DNA of 64,000 nucleotides from Bacillus fungorum. GTDB lineage: Bacteria; Bacillota; Bacilli; Bacillales; Bacillaceae_G. Shown piece by piece: positions 18,138 through 26,618 of the stretch. The stretch's first letter is position 1. Every line of letters begins with the position of its first letter. The notes below the pieces were generated by a model that worked only from the letters and a program-made list of their open reading frames with translations, was not told the DNA's origin and searched no databases. The stretch covers positions 62,001 through 126,000 of the forward strand of contig NZ_NWUW01000011.1 of the NCBI RefSeq assembly GCF_002746455.1, written 5' to 3'. The translations under genes and the position numbers were made by a program.

Positions 18138-18959
18138 TTGAAATTTTCTTTAATCATGGCTACTTGTGGCAGACGTGATGATATTCTTGACTTACTAAAA
18201 TCACTTGAACAACAAACTTACAAAAACTTTGAACTTATCGTAGTAGATCAAAATGATACGCCAATCTCTGATTTATTTGATGAATATAAAGATAAATTTT
18301 CTATAAATTACATTTATACACCTATTAAAGGACTATCAAGAGCTCGTAATGCGGGCTTAAAAGTAGCAGATGGCGATTTTATCGCTTTTCCAGATGATGA
18401 TTGTATTTATGAAAAGAATGTTTTAGAGAGTATATTAGAAACTTTCAACTCTAATAAAGATGTGCATTTCATCTCAACAAACACGACAAATGTTGAAGGA
18501 ACTGGTTCTTTAATACACGCACCGAGTACAGACATTATTTTAAATAATAAGTATGGATTCATGGGGCCTTCTTTCACCCTATTCTTCACAAAGCAATTTG
18601 TACAAGATGTAGGTACATTTGATGAAGATTTAGGTGTTGGTTCTGGCACGATTTATGGAGCTGGTGAAGAAACTGACTTTGTACTACGCGGTATGAAACA
18701 AAATTATACTGGTTTATTTAGAAAAGATCTGTTCGTATACCATCCTGTAAAAGAGGAAATTATTAATGAACAATCATTAAAACGTGCCATTTCTTATGCT
18801 GGTGGTTTTGGTAGGGTTATTCGCTTACACTATGGATTCCCTTATTTCTTACGTGCTGTCGCTGCCGCAACATTCCGTATGACACAAAATATTTCTAATG
18901 ATAAGCGCAAGTTCCACGCAAATCGCTTACGCGGAATTGTTCGTGGATTTTTAAAATAA
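18138..18959 (+). CDS. Glycosyltransferase family 2
   Basis: A 273-residue GT-A fold enzyme: N-terminal FSLIMATCGRRDDIL, NDTPISDL, GLSRARNAGLK and the metal-binding DDD triad in AFPDDDCIY (about residues 77-85). The acceptor-side motif GAGEETDFVLRG supplies the likely catalytic base. It starts at TTG 18138, with AAAAGGAG spaced suitably upstream and no better ATG nearby. It pairs with the upstream flippase and has a strong terminator behind it, so the two genes form one unit making and exporting a lipid-linked glycan. Sugar specificity is unknown. Confidence 0.88.
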   Translation: MKFSLIMATCGRRDDILDLLKSLEQQTYKNFELIVVDQNDTPISDLFDEYKDKFSINYIYTPIKGLSRARNAGLKVADGDFIAFPDDDCIYEKNVLESILETFNSNKDVHFISTNTTNVEGTGSLIHAPSTDIILNNKYGFMGPSFTLFFTKQFVQDVGTFDEDLGVGSGTIYGAGEETDFVLRGMKQNYTGLFRKDLFVYHPVKEEIINEQSLKRAISYAGGFGRVIRLHYGFPYFLRAVAAATFRMTQNISNDKRKFHANRLRGIVRGFLK

Positions 18960-18963
18960 AAAC

Positions 18964-19008
18964 AAGGTGTAACCACTTTTATTAAATGGTTACACCTTAT
19001 TTTTTTAT
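18964..19008 (+). terminator. Terminator of the flippase-GT2 operon
   Basis: Arms AAGGTGTAACCA (18964-18975) and TGGTTACACCTT (18987-18998) followed by a T run. Confidence 0.92.
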
Positions 19009-19168
19009 TTCTCTTGCATAGCTTATTTCTTGCAAAGTAACCCATCATTCTTTTATAATCGCATCCCCCACTGGTCAATTACATTATATATTTTTGAAAT
19101 GATAGCATTATATCCAAGAATTTAGTATCATGATTCAAGACACTATTTAGAAATGAACGGAGGACATT

Positions 19169-20722
19169 ATGAGCTTATTAACTGTTGAAAAATTAGGCCA
19201 TACATTTGGTGATCGTACATTATTTAAAGATGTATCCATGCGCTTACTTGCAGGAGAACACGTTGGATTAGTTGGAGCAAACGGTGTTGGTAAATCAACA
19301 TTTATGAATATAATTACTGGTCAGCTTATCCATGACGAAGGTCGCGTTGAATGGACACCTGGTACAAATTACGGTTACTTAGACCAGCATACTATTTTAA
19401 CACCTGGTCGCACAATTCGTGATGTATTAGCAGATGCATTTTTACCTTTATTTGAAAAAGAAAAAGCTTTAAATGAAGTTACAGAGAAAATGGGAACTGC
19501 TACACCAGAAGAATTAGAGGAACTTCTTGAGCAAATGGCAGAAATTCAAGATGCTCTTGAAGCAGGTGGCTTCTATTTATTAGATATTAAAATTGAAGAA
19601 GCAGCACGTGGTCTTGGAATTGACGCGATTGGGCTAGATCGTGATGTTGCGGCATTAAGTGGTGGACAACGTACAAAAGTATTACTTGCAAAGTTACTAC
19701 TTGAGCAACCAGAAGTACTTCTATTAGATGAGCCTACCAACTATTTAGACGTTGAACATATTCATTGGTTAACAAATTATTTAAAAGAGTATCCACATGC
19801 GTTCCTATTGATTTCCCATGATACGGAATTTATGAATAAATGTGTTGATGTTATTTTCCATCTAGAATTCACAAAAATGACGCGTTACACAGCAACATAT
19901 GAAAAATTCTTAGAGCTAGCAGAAATCAATAAAAATCAACATATCAACGCCTATGAAAAGCAGAGAGAATTTATTAAAAAGCAAGAAGACTTTATCGCCA
20001 AAAATAAAGCTCGTTACTCAACGACTGGCCGTGCAAAGAGCCGTCAAAAACAACTTGATCGTATGGAGCGTATTGATCGTCCTGAAACAGCTATTAAGCC
20101 TGAGTTCTCCTTTAAAGAAAGTCGTGCAAGTAGTCGATTTGTCTTCGAAGGGGAAAATGTGGAGATCGGATATACACATCCGTTATTACCGAAATTAACA
20201 ATGACAATTGAACGTGGTGAAAAAATTGCAATTGTTGGATGTAACGGTGTCGGTAAATCAACACTGTTAAAAACAATTTTAGGTAAGATTAAACCATTAA
20301 GCGGAAAAACAAGTCTTGGTGACTTCTTAAATCCATCATACTTCGAGCAGGAAGTAAAAGCTGATAATATAACACCAATTGATGATGTTTGGAATACATT
20401 CCCTAGCTTAGACCAACATCAAATCCGTGCAATGTTAGCAAAATGCGGCTTAAAAAATGAACATATCTCTCGTCCACTGAACCAATTAAGTGGTGGCGAA
20501 CAAGCAAAAGTTCGTTTATGTAAACTAATGGGTGAAGAAAGTAACTGGTTACTCTTTGATGAGCCAACAAATCACCTTGATGTTACAGCGAAAGAAGAGC
20601 TAAAAAAGGCGATGAAAGCATATAAAGGAACAATTCTTCTTGTATGCCACGAACCTGATTTTTATGAAGATTGGGTAACAAAAACTTGGGATGTAGAGAA
20701 ATGGGCCCAAGAAAATTCTTAA
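19169..20722 (+). CDS. ABC-F family ATPase (YfmM-like)
   Basis: A 517-residue protein with two ATP-binding cassettes in one chain and no membrane segments. Walker A motifs GANGVGKST and GCNGVGKST, two signature motifs LSGGQ/LSGGE, and Walker B boxes ending LLDEPTNYLD and LFDEPTNHLD are all intact. The charged linker between cassettes (about residues 250-320) is the ABC-F interaction motif. ABC-F proteins bind the ribosomal E site and act in translation or antibiotic protection. Length and pattern fit B. subtilis YfmM. It is a single gene with its own terminator; no drug-resistance context is visible. Confidence 0.88.
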   Translation: MSLLTVEKLGHTFGDRTLFKDVSMRLLAGEHVGLVGANGVGKSTFMNIITGQLIHDEGRVEWTPGTNYGYLDQHTILTPGRTIRDVLADAFLPLFEKEKALNEVTEKMGTATPEELEELLEQMAEIQDALEAGGFYLLDIKIEEAARGLGIDAIGLDRDVAALSGGQRTKVLLAKLLLEQPEVLLLDEPTNYLDVEHIHWLTNYLKEYPHAFLLISHDTEFMNKCVDVIFHLEFTKMTRYTATYEKFLELAEINKNQHINAYEKQREFIKKQEDFIAKNKARYSTTGRAKSRQKQLDRMERIDRPETAIKPEFSFKESRASSRFVFEGENVEIGYTHPLLPKLTMTIERGEKIAIVGCNGVGKSTLLKTILGKIKPLSGKTSLGDFLNPSYFEQEVKADNITPIDDVWNTFPSLDQHQIRAMLAKCGLKNEHISRPLNQLSGGEQAKVRLCKLMGEESNWLLFDEPTNHLDVTAKEELKKAMKAYKGTILLVCHEPDFYEDWVTKTWDVEKWAQENS

Positions 20723-20735
20723 TCCCCTAACAACA

Positions 20736-20777
20736 TCCCTTTACACTCATATTTAATGTGTAAAGGGATTTCGTTTT
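20736..20777 (+). terminator. Terminator of the ABC-F gene
   Basis: Arms TCCCTTTACAC (20736-20746) and GTGTAAAGGGA (20758-20768) precede a T-rich run. Confidence 0.88.
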
Positions 20778-20815
20778 AAATAACCATGCAATTTGATAAG
20801 GAGTTTTTATATATA

Positions 20816-22273
20816 ATGCAAAGTACATTTTTTCCAAAACTCAATACATTTTTTGTGAAATGTTTATTAGTGCTATGTCTTATTATTTCAGCAGCTATTA
20901 CATTTCAATCAGTAGCTGTGGTTAGAAATCAAGCTAACACTCGTTTACTTATAATAATCCCAAGTATCATTATAATAGGTCTTCTATTTTTACTAATTGG
21001 TTATATTTCTAATAAATATATGTCAACGCTAGTATTTACTATTTCACTTATCATTTTAGCCTTCTCTATTCGATTAATCTGGGTTCTTAATATCCAAACC
21101 CCTGTCGAATCAGATTTTGCTTTGATGTACAACGGCGCTATACAAGCAACTAAAGGAGATTTTAGTTTTGCCCAAAGTATATATTATACTTCATGGGTTT
21201 ACCAACTTGGATTTACAATGTACCAAGCTTTTATTATCAATTTATTTGGTGAAGGTACCTTCCTTTTAAAGCTCTTAAATGTGATATATTGCACAGGAAC
21301 AACATTACTCGTTTACAAAATAACTTCTCATATATTTAATGAGTGGTCTGGGCGCATAGCTGGATTACTGTACGCAATATATATCCCAAGCATTGTATTA
21401 AGCTCAGTCCTAACAAATCAGCATCTTGCTACATTCTTATTTTATCTTGGGTTTTATTTATTAATTACAAAAGGATTAAGCCATAAATACATGTGGATTT
21501 TCATAGGGATTTCACTTTCTTTAGGGGATATCATGCGTCCTCTTGGTGCTATCATCCTGATTGCGGTAACTATTTATGTTTTTTTACAAGGTATGCTAGG
21601 CAAATCAAAACAAGACATTTTCAATTCCATTAAGAAACTTTTTGGGATTTTCATCGTGTTTTACCTTATACATTACATTATAAGTTATTCATTTATATCT
21701 GCTGGAATTACACAATATCCGCTATCTAACCGTGATCCTCTTTGGAAATTCACAGTAGGATTTAATCATGAAACAAAGGGTGGTTATTCTGCAGCTGATG
21801 CAGAATATATTATGTCCATTGAAATCGGTGAAGAACGTAAAGCTGCTGAAAAGGAACTAATTCAAGAGCGACTAGCTGATCCACAAAAAGTTTTATCTTT
21901 ATTTGGCGATAAATTCACGCTCATGTGGGCAGATTACGACTCAGCCCCATCGTGGAGTCTACTAACACTGGGGAACACAGATAATAATATGATTACTTTA
22001 CAAAACGACCTTATGAAATATGAAAAGTATATGTATATTACAGCTATGTTATTTGGTACGCTAGCATTTCTTTATCTCATCTTGACTAAGCAAAACAACA
22101 CGCATTACACACTATTTTTATTATTGATAATTGGTTACGTAACTGTTCATTTCTTAATCGAGTACCAAACAAGATATCGATACTTCATCATTCCTAGCTT
22201 TACAATCATTCAGAGCTATGGCCTATATTTATGTTATCGATTTATATCGAACAGAAAAACCTCAAAACTATAA
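20816..22273 (+). CDS. GT-C type membrane glycosyltransferase, paralogue 2
   Basis: About 485 residues with around 11 hydrophobic segments. The first outer loop has an acidic residue (PVESDFALMY) as in PMT/ArnT-type enzymes that use lipid-phosphate sugars. A large outer domain near the C-terminal third (VGFNHETKGGYSAADAEY) resembles that of paralogue 3. It is homologous to the gene at 14132. ATG 20816 is preferred over ATG 20786 because AAGGAG (20798-20803) lies before it, although the spacing of 12 is long. It converges on paralogue 3 and shares a terminator with it. Substrate is unknown. Confidence 0.7.
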   Translation: MQSTFFPKLNTFFVKCLLVLCLIISAAITFQSVAVVRNQANTRLLIIIPSIIIIGLLFLLIGYISNKYMSTLVFTISLIILAFSIRLIWVLNIQTPVESDFALMYNGAIQATKGDFSFAQSIYYTSWVYQLGFTMYQAFIINLFGEGTFLLKLLNVIYCTGTTLLVYKITSHIFNEWSGRIAGLLYAIYIPSIVLSSVLTNQHLATFLFYLGFYLLITKGLSHKYMWIFIGISLSLGDIMRPLGAIILIAVTIYVFLQGMLGKSKQDIFNSIKKLFGIFIVFYLIHYIISYSFISAGITQYPLSNRDPLWKFTVGFNHETKGGYSAADAEYIMSIEIGEERKAAEKELIQERLADPQKVLSLFGDKFTLMWADYDSAPSWSLLTLGNTDNNMITLQNDLMKYEKYMYITAMLFGTLAFLYLILTKQNNTHYTLFLLLIIGYVTVHFLIEYQTRYRYFIIPSFTIIQSYGLYLCYRFISNRKTSKL

Positions 22274-22315
22274 AATACAATAAGGATTTAAATATCAAAA
22301 AAAATTAAGAACAAA

Positions 22316-22359
22316 TAAAAAGGCATGAGCCCAGTGCAATACCGAACTCATGCCTTTTC
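22316..22359. terminator. Bidirectional terminator between GT-C paralogues 2 and 3
   Basis: Arms AGGCATGAG (22321-22329) and CTCATGCCT (22347-22355), with A and T runs outside, overlap the stop of the minus-strand gene. Confidence 0.82.
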
Positions 22360-23811
22360 ATTTATATCTATATTCTCTTTTTTACTATAAGCATGATTTA
22401 TGCCGAAAGCAGCCAAAATTATCATTGATATTGTAGCCGAATAATGATATCTTGATGCCACTTCTACTAACAACTGCGCCATTGTTAGCCCTATCGCATA
22501 CAAGCAAATAATAAATAAAGCGGATTTATTTTTATTTCTTATGGCTACTAATACACCTAGTAATGAGGTAGCAATTAAGAAGTAATAAAACATATTAGAT
22601 GCTATAGTATATCGTACTTTATGATCTAATACAGGTCCAGCATAGGAAACAGCTGCACTATCCTCACCTAAAAACTCAAAGAATTTATCAGAGAATAATT
22701 TCACAAAATTGATATTACCACCTTGTATCCTTTTCTTTGCTTCTTCTAGCATTTTCTGTTGAGCGTCATCAGCACTCCATCCTGGTTTATCGCTATAATG
22801 AAACAATAGTTCAGCATCTGGCTGATTCCATTTCCCCGAGCTTTCCTCATTAAAGCCTACATAAATGTTATATCCTGGAGCTGATGCTATCTCCTCACCT
22901 AGACGTAATGTTATATACTGATTTATCGCCGAAGAAAAAATAAGGTATCCAACAATGATAACACCTACATGTATTATCTTGTTTAACCATATTTTTTTAT
23001 TCCCTATCTGCTTTGTACATATAATAAAGGTCCATATTACTACAGCTATAATTGGAACTGCCGCAATTGGTCGTACCATGTTCATAAACGAAAGTAATGC
23101 TGCTATTAAAATGGCATAAACAAGTAATCTTTTTATATTCATATTAGAGATTTTCTCATGAACAATTATCATAATCATCCAAATCAACAACAATACAGTA
23201 CAATAGAGTGGCTCTGACATCGCGAACATATTATACATTGTTTGAGAAGGTAAAGCGATCCATAAAACACTTGCTGTTATTGCAGTTTTAACCCCACCAA
23301 TTTTTCTAGCTATAGCATATATTAATCCCATTGATACTGTAGTTAAAATGACATTTAAAATAGGTGGTATCATATAACTTGATCCAAATATTTTCAAGAA
23401 AATACTTAAGAATGAAGCATAACCAAAAATATGTGGAAATAGTGCTATGTATCTATTAGTAATAACGAAGTTCTTACTTAATTCTTCTGCCGTATAATAA
23501 AACGTTGCATAATCAACTAATGGCTGGATTTGATAGCTGAGTACCCATGTTAATTTAACTGCTAAACAAACGATTACTAAAACGAAAAAGCATGTTTTTT
23601 CATTTAATTTTTCTAGATACAGCGAACTTTTTCTAAGGATAAAACTTCCCACTATAGATAATAATAAAACACCCACTAATAATGTTACATAGTTATATTT
23701 TTGAGTATCTGAAAAATAATTAATAAGTAATACCGACGCAAAAAAACCGTATATGATATATACCGCACGTGTAGAGAAAGTAGACATTCCTTTTAAAAAT
23801 AAGTTCAACAC
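22348..23811 (-). CDS. GT-C type membrane glycosyltransferase, paralogue 3
   Basis: A 487-residue polytopic protein with about 11-12 hydrophobic segments. The first outer loop carries the acidic motif QPLVDYATFYY, matching the catalytic region of dolichyl/undecaprenyl-phosphate-dependent GT-C enzymes. The outer loop VGFNEESSGKWNQPDAE parallels paralogue 2. It starts at GTG 23811 with AAAGGAG six bases upstream. It lies divergently next to the gtrA-gtrB pair, which would supply and flip the lipid-linked sugar. Acceptor polymer (teichoic acid, wall polysaccharide or protein) is unknown. Confidence 0.7.
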   Translation of the reverse strand: MLNLFLKGMSTFSTRAVYIIYGFFASVLLINYFSDTQKYNYVTLLVGVLLLSIVGSFILRKSSLYLEKLNEKTCFFVLVIVCLAVKLTWVLSYQIQPLVDYATFYYTAEELSKNFVITNRYIALFPHIFGYASFLSIFLKIFGSSYMIPPILNVILTTVSMGLIYAIARKIGGVKTAITASVLWIALPSQTMYNMFAMSEPLYCTVLLLIWMIMIIVHEKISNMNIKRLLVYAILIAALLSFMNMVRPIAAVPIIAVVIWTFIICTKQIGNKKIWLNKIIHVGVIIVGYLIFSSAINQYITLRLGEEIASAPGYNIYVGFNEESSGKWNQPDAELLFHYSDKPGWSADDAQQKMLEEAKKRIQGGNINFVKLFSDKFFEFLGEDSAAVSYAGPVLDHKVRYTIASNMFYYFLIATSLLGVLVAIRNKNKSALFIICLYAIGLTMAQLLVEVASRYHYSATISMIILAAFGINHAYSKKENIDINEKA

Positions 23812-24183
23812 AATTTACTCCTTTAACATTAATATAAGAATAGCGTTAACTCCATTACAAAAACGTACTGAATATGTAGAGCTATTCATTTATACAAAAA
23901 AACTAAAATACCCATTTCATTTTTGTTTACACTATACTTTTTCTGACTGTTGATAATAAATAAATCATACCATATATTCGCCTATATTTTACACATATCA
24001 CCTACTCTTTTTCATATTCCCCAAAACCAAACCCAATTGAAATTCATTGCTCAGAAAATTATCTTACCTAAAATAAATAACGTTTAAGCATGAAATATGC
24101 TATAATTGATAGTTGTTATGTACGAGTAACCTTTCTACATTTCCTGTTTTGTTTATACATTTTATAAAGTTGAGGATACTATT
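23812..24183. other. Non-coding gap holding divergent promoters
   Basis: This 372-base gap lies between paralogue 3 and gtrA. A consensus -10 TATAAT at 24101-24106 with an upstream TGC (extended -10) lies about 80 bases before the gtrA start and is the likely promoter. No RNA gene or repeat was seen. Confidence 0.5.
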
Positions 24184-24567
24184 ATGGAGAAACTCTTAAA
24201 GTTTGGTTTAGTAGGGATCTTTAATACACTCATTACAATTATTAGCTTTTGGATATTATTAAAATTCGGTATGAACTACCTGATTGCGAATACCATTGCC
24301 TATTTAATTGGTGTTGCCAATAGCTACTATTGGAATAAAAATTGGGTGTTTAAACCTAATAATAAAAGCACGTCAATGTTCTTTAAATTTCTAACTGTAA
24401 ATTTAATTGTATTGGCTTTTAATACATTATGTTTATTTATATTAGTAGACAAACTTACTCTTAATGCATTAATTGCACAGATCTTCGCAATTGGTGTCGG
24501 AATGGTTATAAATTTTGTCCTTAATAAAATTTGGACATTCAACCAAACTGAAAAGGCTACTAATTAA
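24184..24567 (+). CDS. GtrA family lipid-linked sugar flippase
   Basis: A 127-residue protein with four hydrophobic segments and the GtrA pattern KFGLVGIFNT, NSYYWNKNWVFK and FVLNKIWTF. GtrA/GtcA proteins are thought to flip undecaprenyl-phosphate-linked glucose or related sugars to the outer face. GAGGAT lies eight bases before the ATG. The gtrB-like gene follows 36 bases downstream. In Listeria and B. subtilis, GtcA works with a GT2 enzyme and a GT-C enzyme to glycosylate wall or lipoteichoic acids. Confidence 0.9.
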   Translation: MEKLLKFGLVGIFNTLITIISFWILLKFGMNYLIANTIAYLIGVANSYYWNKNWVFKPNNKSTSMFFKFLTVNLIVLAFNTLCLFILVDKLTLNALIAQIFAIGVGMVINFVLNKIWTFNQTEKATN

Positions 24568-24603
24568 ACTTGAACAACTTATTAAAAATACGGAGGATAC
24601 AAC

Positions 24604-25575
24604 ATGCAAAAATTAATTTCGGTTGTAGTTCCTATGTACTTCGAGGAAGAAGTAGCACAGGAATGTTATAACCGTTTAAAGTCCGTTATGCTTCAAAATG
24701 ATATTAATTACGAGTTTGTATTTGTAAATGACGGTAGCACAGACCGTACCATGGAAATCTTATCTGAAATTGCAGCAAATGATTATCGTACAAAAATCGT
24801 TAACTTCGCACGTAACTTTGGACACCAAGTAGCTGTTACAGCTGGTATCGCTGCTGCAAAAGGTGACGCTATTGTAATTATAGATGCAGACTTACAAGAT
24901 CCACCTGAAGTTATTCCTGAACTTATTGCAAAATGGGAAGAAGGATATGAAGTTGTTTATGCAAAACGTAAACAACGTAAAGGTGAAACTTGGTTCAAAC
25001 TTTTAACAGCTAAATATTTCTATAAATTCTTAAACTACATGTCTGATATCGATATCCCAAAAGACACTGGTGATTTCCGAATCATCGATCGCAAAGTAGC
25101 TGATGTTTTCAATCAAATGACGGAACGAAATCGTTTCATCCGCGGTATGATGTCTTGGGTTGGCTTCCGCCAAACGTATGTTGAATATGAGCGTGATGAG
25201 CGCTTTGCTGGTGAAACAAAATATCCATTAAAGAAAATGATTAAATTTGCATCTGATGGCATTATTGCATTTTCAACAAAACCGTTACGTATCGTTATGA
25301 CTTTAGGTTTATTATCAGTTCTCATTTCAATAATTGTTTTACTATATACAATTACTGTAAAAATCATTGGCACTGATACGCAAACAGGTTGGGCATCCAT
25401 TATGGTTGCTATTACATTCTTTAGTGGTATTCAGTTACTTGGCCTTGGCATCGTCGGCCAGTATATTGCTCGTATTTATGACGAAAGTAAAAACCGTCCG
25501 ATTTATATCGTGAAAGAAACAATTAATATTGAGCAAGAAGAGACTACACAAACAAAAGAAAAAGTGAATGCATAA
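24604..25575 (+). CDS. Polyprenyl-phosphate glycosyltransferase (GtrB/CsbB-like)
   Basis: A 323-residue GT2 enzyme followed by two C-terminal membrane segments (about 230-255 and 265-290). Motifs include VVPMYFEEE, FVNDGSTDRT, DADLQDPPEVIPEL (metal-binding DAD) and GDFRIIDRK. It should transfer a sugar from UDP or GDP donor to undecaprenyl phosphate at the inner membrane face, the donor then being flipped by the adjacent GtrA. B. subtilis CsbB and YkcC are similar. GGAGG precedes the ATG. The GT-C enzymes in this region are candidate users of the product. Confidence 0.9.
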   Translation: MQKLISVVVPMYFEEEVAQECYNRLKSVMLQNDINYEFVFVNDGSTDRTMEILSEIAANDYRTKIVNFARNFGHQVAVTAGIAAAKGDAIVIIDADLQDPPEVIPELIAKWEEGYEVVYAKRKQRKGETWFKLLTAKYFYKFLNYMSDIDIPKDTGDFRIIDRKVADVFNQMTERNRFIRGMMSWVGFRQTYVEYERDERFAGETKYPLKKMIKFASDGIIAFSTKPLRIVMTLGLLSVLISIIVLLYTITVKIIGTDTQTGWASIMVAITFFSGIQLLGLGIVGQYIARIYDESKNRPIYIVKETINIEQEETTQTKEKVNA

Positions 25576-25576
25576 T

Positions 25577-25616
25577 AAAAAAGGTAACAATGAAAACTAT
25601 CATTGTTACCTTTTTA
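25577..25616. terminator. Bidirectional terminator between gtrB-like gene and tetR
   Basis: Arms AAAAAGGTAACAATG and CATTGTTACCTTTTT around an eight-base loop serve both converging genes. Confidence 0.9.
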
Positions 25617-26478
25617 TATTGTAATACCCCATAAGCCTCAAACGAAATTCTTTTAAATTTGGATATACCTCTAAATTAGATAACATCCCTTGAATAACCG
25701 GGATCCTTGGATTTTGCAATCTCATTTCTGCCTCCAAAACATCTAGTGTAACAAGCAATTCCTCATCTTCTAGTTGATCAGCTAATGTGCGTTTAAACAC
25801 AATAATTTCCTTTAAAAAATGTTCCTTAACCTGTTCCTTAATGAGTTCTGATTTACAAAGAAATTCTCCAAGCTTTTCTTCATGCAAAACGGGTTCTTCC
25901 GAAGATTCTACCAATCCATCTACTAAATCATCTACTCTTTTCAAAATAAAAGCAGAGACATAAGATAAGTCAATTTCTGGTGCTTGTAAAATAATTAGTT
26001 CTAAATAGCCACGGCATATTCCTTCTACCATAATGACTAAATCTAATAAATATGGCATAACCTTGTCACCATAAATAGACAGTAAACTATTCCGATAAAA
26101 TGCGTGAGACTCTAACTTCATCCGCATCATAAACTCTTCCACTTCTTTATTAAAAGGAATAGCATTTTCCCTCGCATGCATAATAATAAATTCCTTATGC
26201 TTCTGTATATCGTTAAACTGGCAATGCAATTGTTTTGCAAATTTTTCACGTGGTAATAATGATTCTTTATCAATATCCATCATTTTATTTTGAATCTTGT
26301 CATAGTAATATCGAAGTGTTGCTAATAAAAGCTCATCTTTCGATTTAAAATATAAATAGAAAGCTCCCTTAGATATGCCGCAAGCTGTCACAATTTCCTG
26401 TACTGATGTCGCATTTACACCCTTAGTCGCAAATAACTTCATAGCCGATTCTATAATTAAACGCTCTTTTTCTTTCAT
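25606..26478 (-). CDS. TetR family repressor (YerO-like)
   Basis: A 290-residue regulator with the N-terminal TetR helix-turn-helix (ATKGVNATSVQEIVTACGISKGAFYLYFKSKDEL, about residues 13-48, key part GAFYLYF) and a long ligand domain. It is divergent from an RND pump gene, the same arrangement as yerO and swrC (yerP) in B. subtilis, and its length also matches YerO. Two matching inverted repeats lie in the shared promoter region, so it most likely represses the pump and itself. AGGAGAG precedes the ATG. The inducing ligand is unknown. Confidence 0.88.
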   Translation of the reverse strand: MKEKERLIIESAMKLFATKGVNATSVQEIVTACGISKGAFYLYFKSKDELLLATLRYYYDKIQNKMMDIDKESLLPREKFAKQLHCQFNDIQKHKEFIIMHARENAIPFNKEVEEFMMRMKLESHAFYRNSLLSIYGDKVMPYLLDLVIMVEGICRGYLELIILQAPEIDLSYVSAFILKRVDDLVDGLVESSEEPVLHEEKLGEFLCKSELIKEQVKEHFLKEIIVFKRTLADQLEDEELLVTLDVLEAEMRLQNPRIPVIQGMLSNLEVYPNLKEFRLRLMGYYNIKR

Positions 26479-26539
26479 ATCTTCTCTCCTAAATTTAATC
26501 TCGCATCTTATTATGAATTTATTATACCATCTCTTTTCA

Positions 26540-26569
26540 TTGACGACTGACCAAATGGTCAGTTATATT
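26540..26569 (+). promoter_or_regulatory. Promoter of the RND pump gene with an operator between -35 and -10
   Basis: TTGACG (26540-26545) and TATATT (26564-26569) are 18 bases apart. Operator 1 (26546-26563) fills exactly the spacer, which would block RNA polymerase when repressor is bound. Confidence 0.6.
26546..26563. promoter_or_regulatory. TetR-type operator 1
   Basis: An inverted repeat with eight-base arms ACTGACCA and TGGTCAGT around AA. The same core recurs at 26579 in opposite orientation. Confidence 0.7.
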
Positions 26570-26578
26570 ATGTGTTAG

Positions 26579-26596
26579 ACTGACCATTTGGTCAAT
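26579..26596. promoter_or_regulatory. TetR-type operator 2
   Basis: ACTGACCATTTGGTCAAT repeats the operator 1 core as its reverse complement, 33 bases downstream (about three helical turns). It lies between the pump promoter and its start codon. Confidence 0.65.
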
Positions 26597-26618
26597 ACAA
26601 TAAAAAGGGAGCGCAAAC

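Noticed and set aside
8365-25575. The envelope-glycan region as a recently acquired island
   Set aside because: No integrase, transposase, flanking repeat or tRNA boundary was seen, base composition looks like its surroundings, and housekeeping genes are interspersed.
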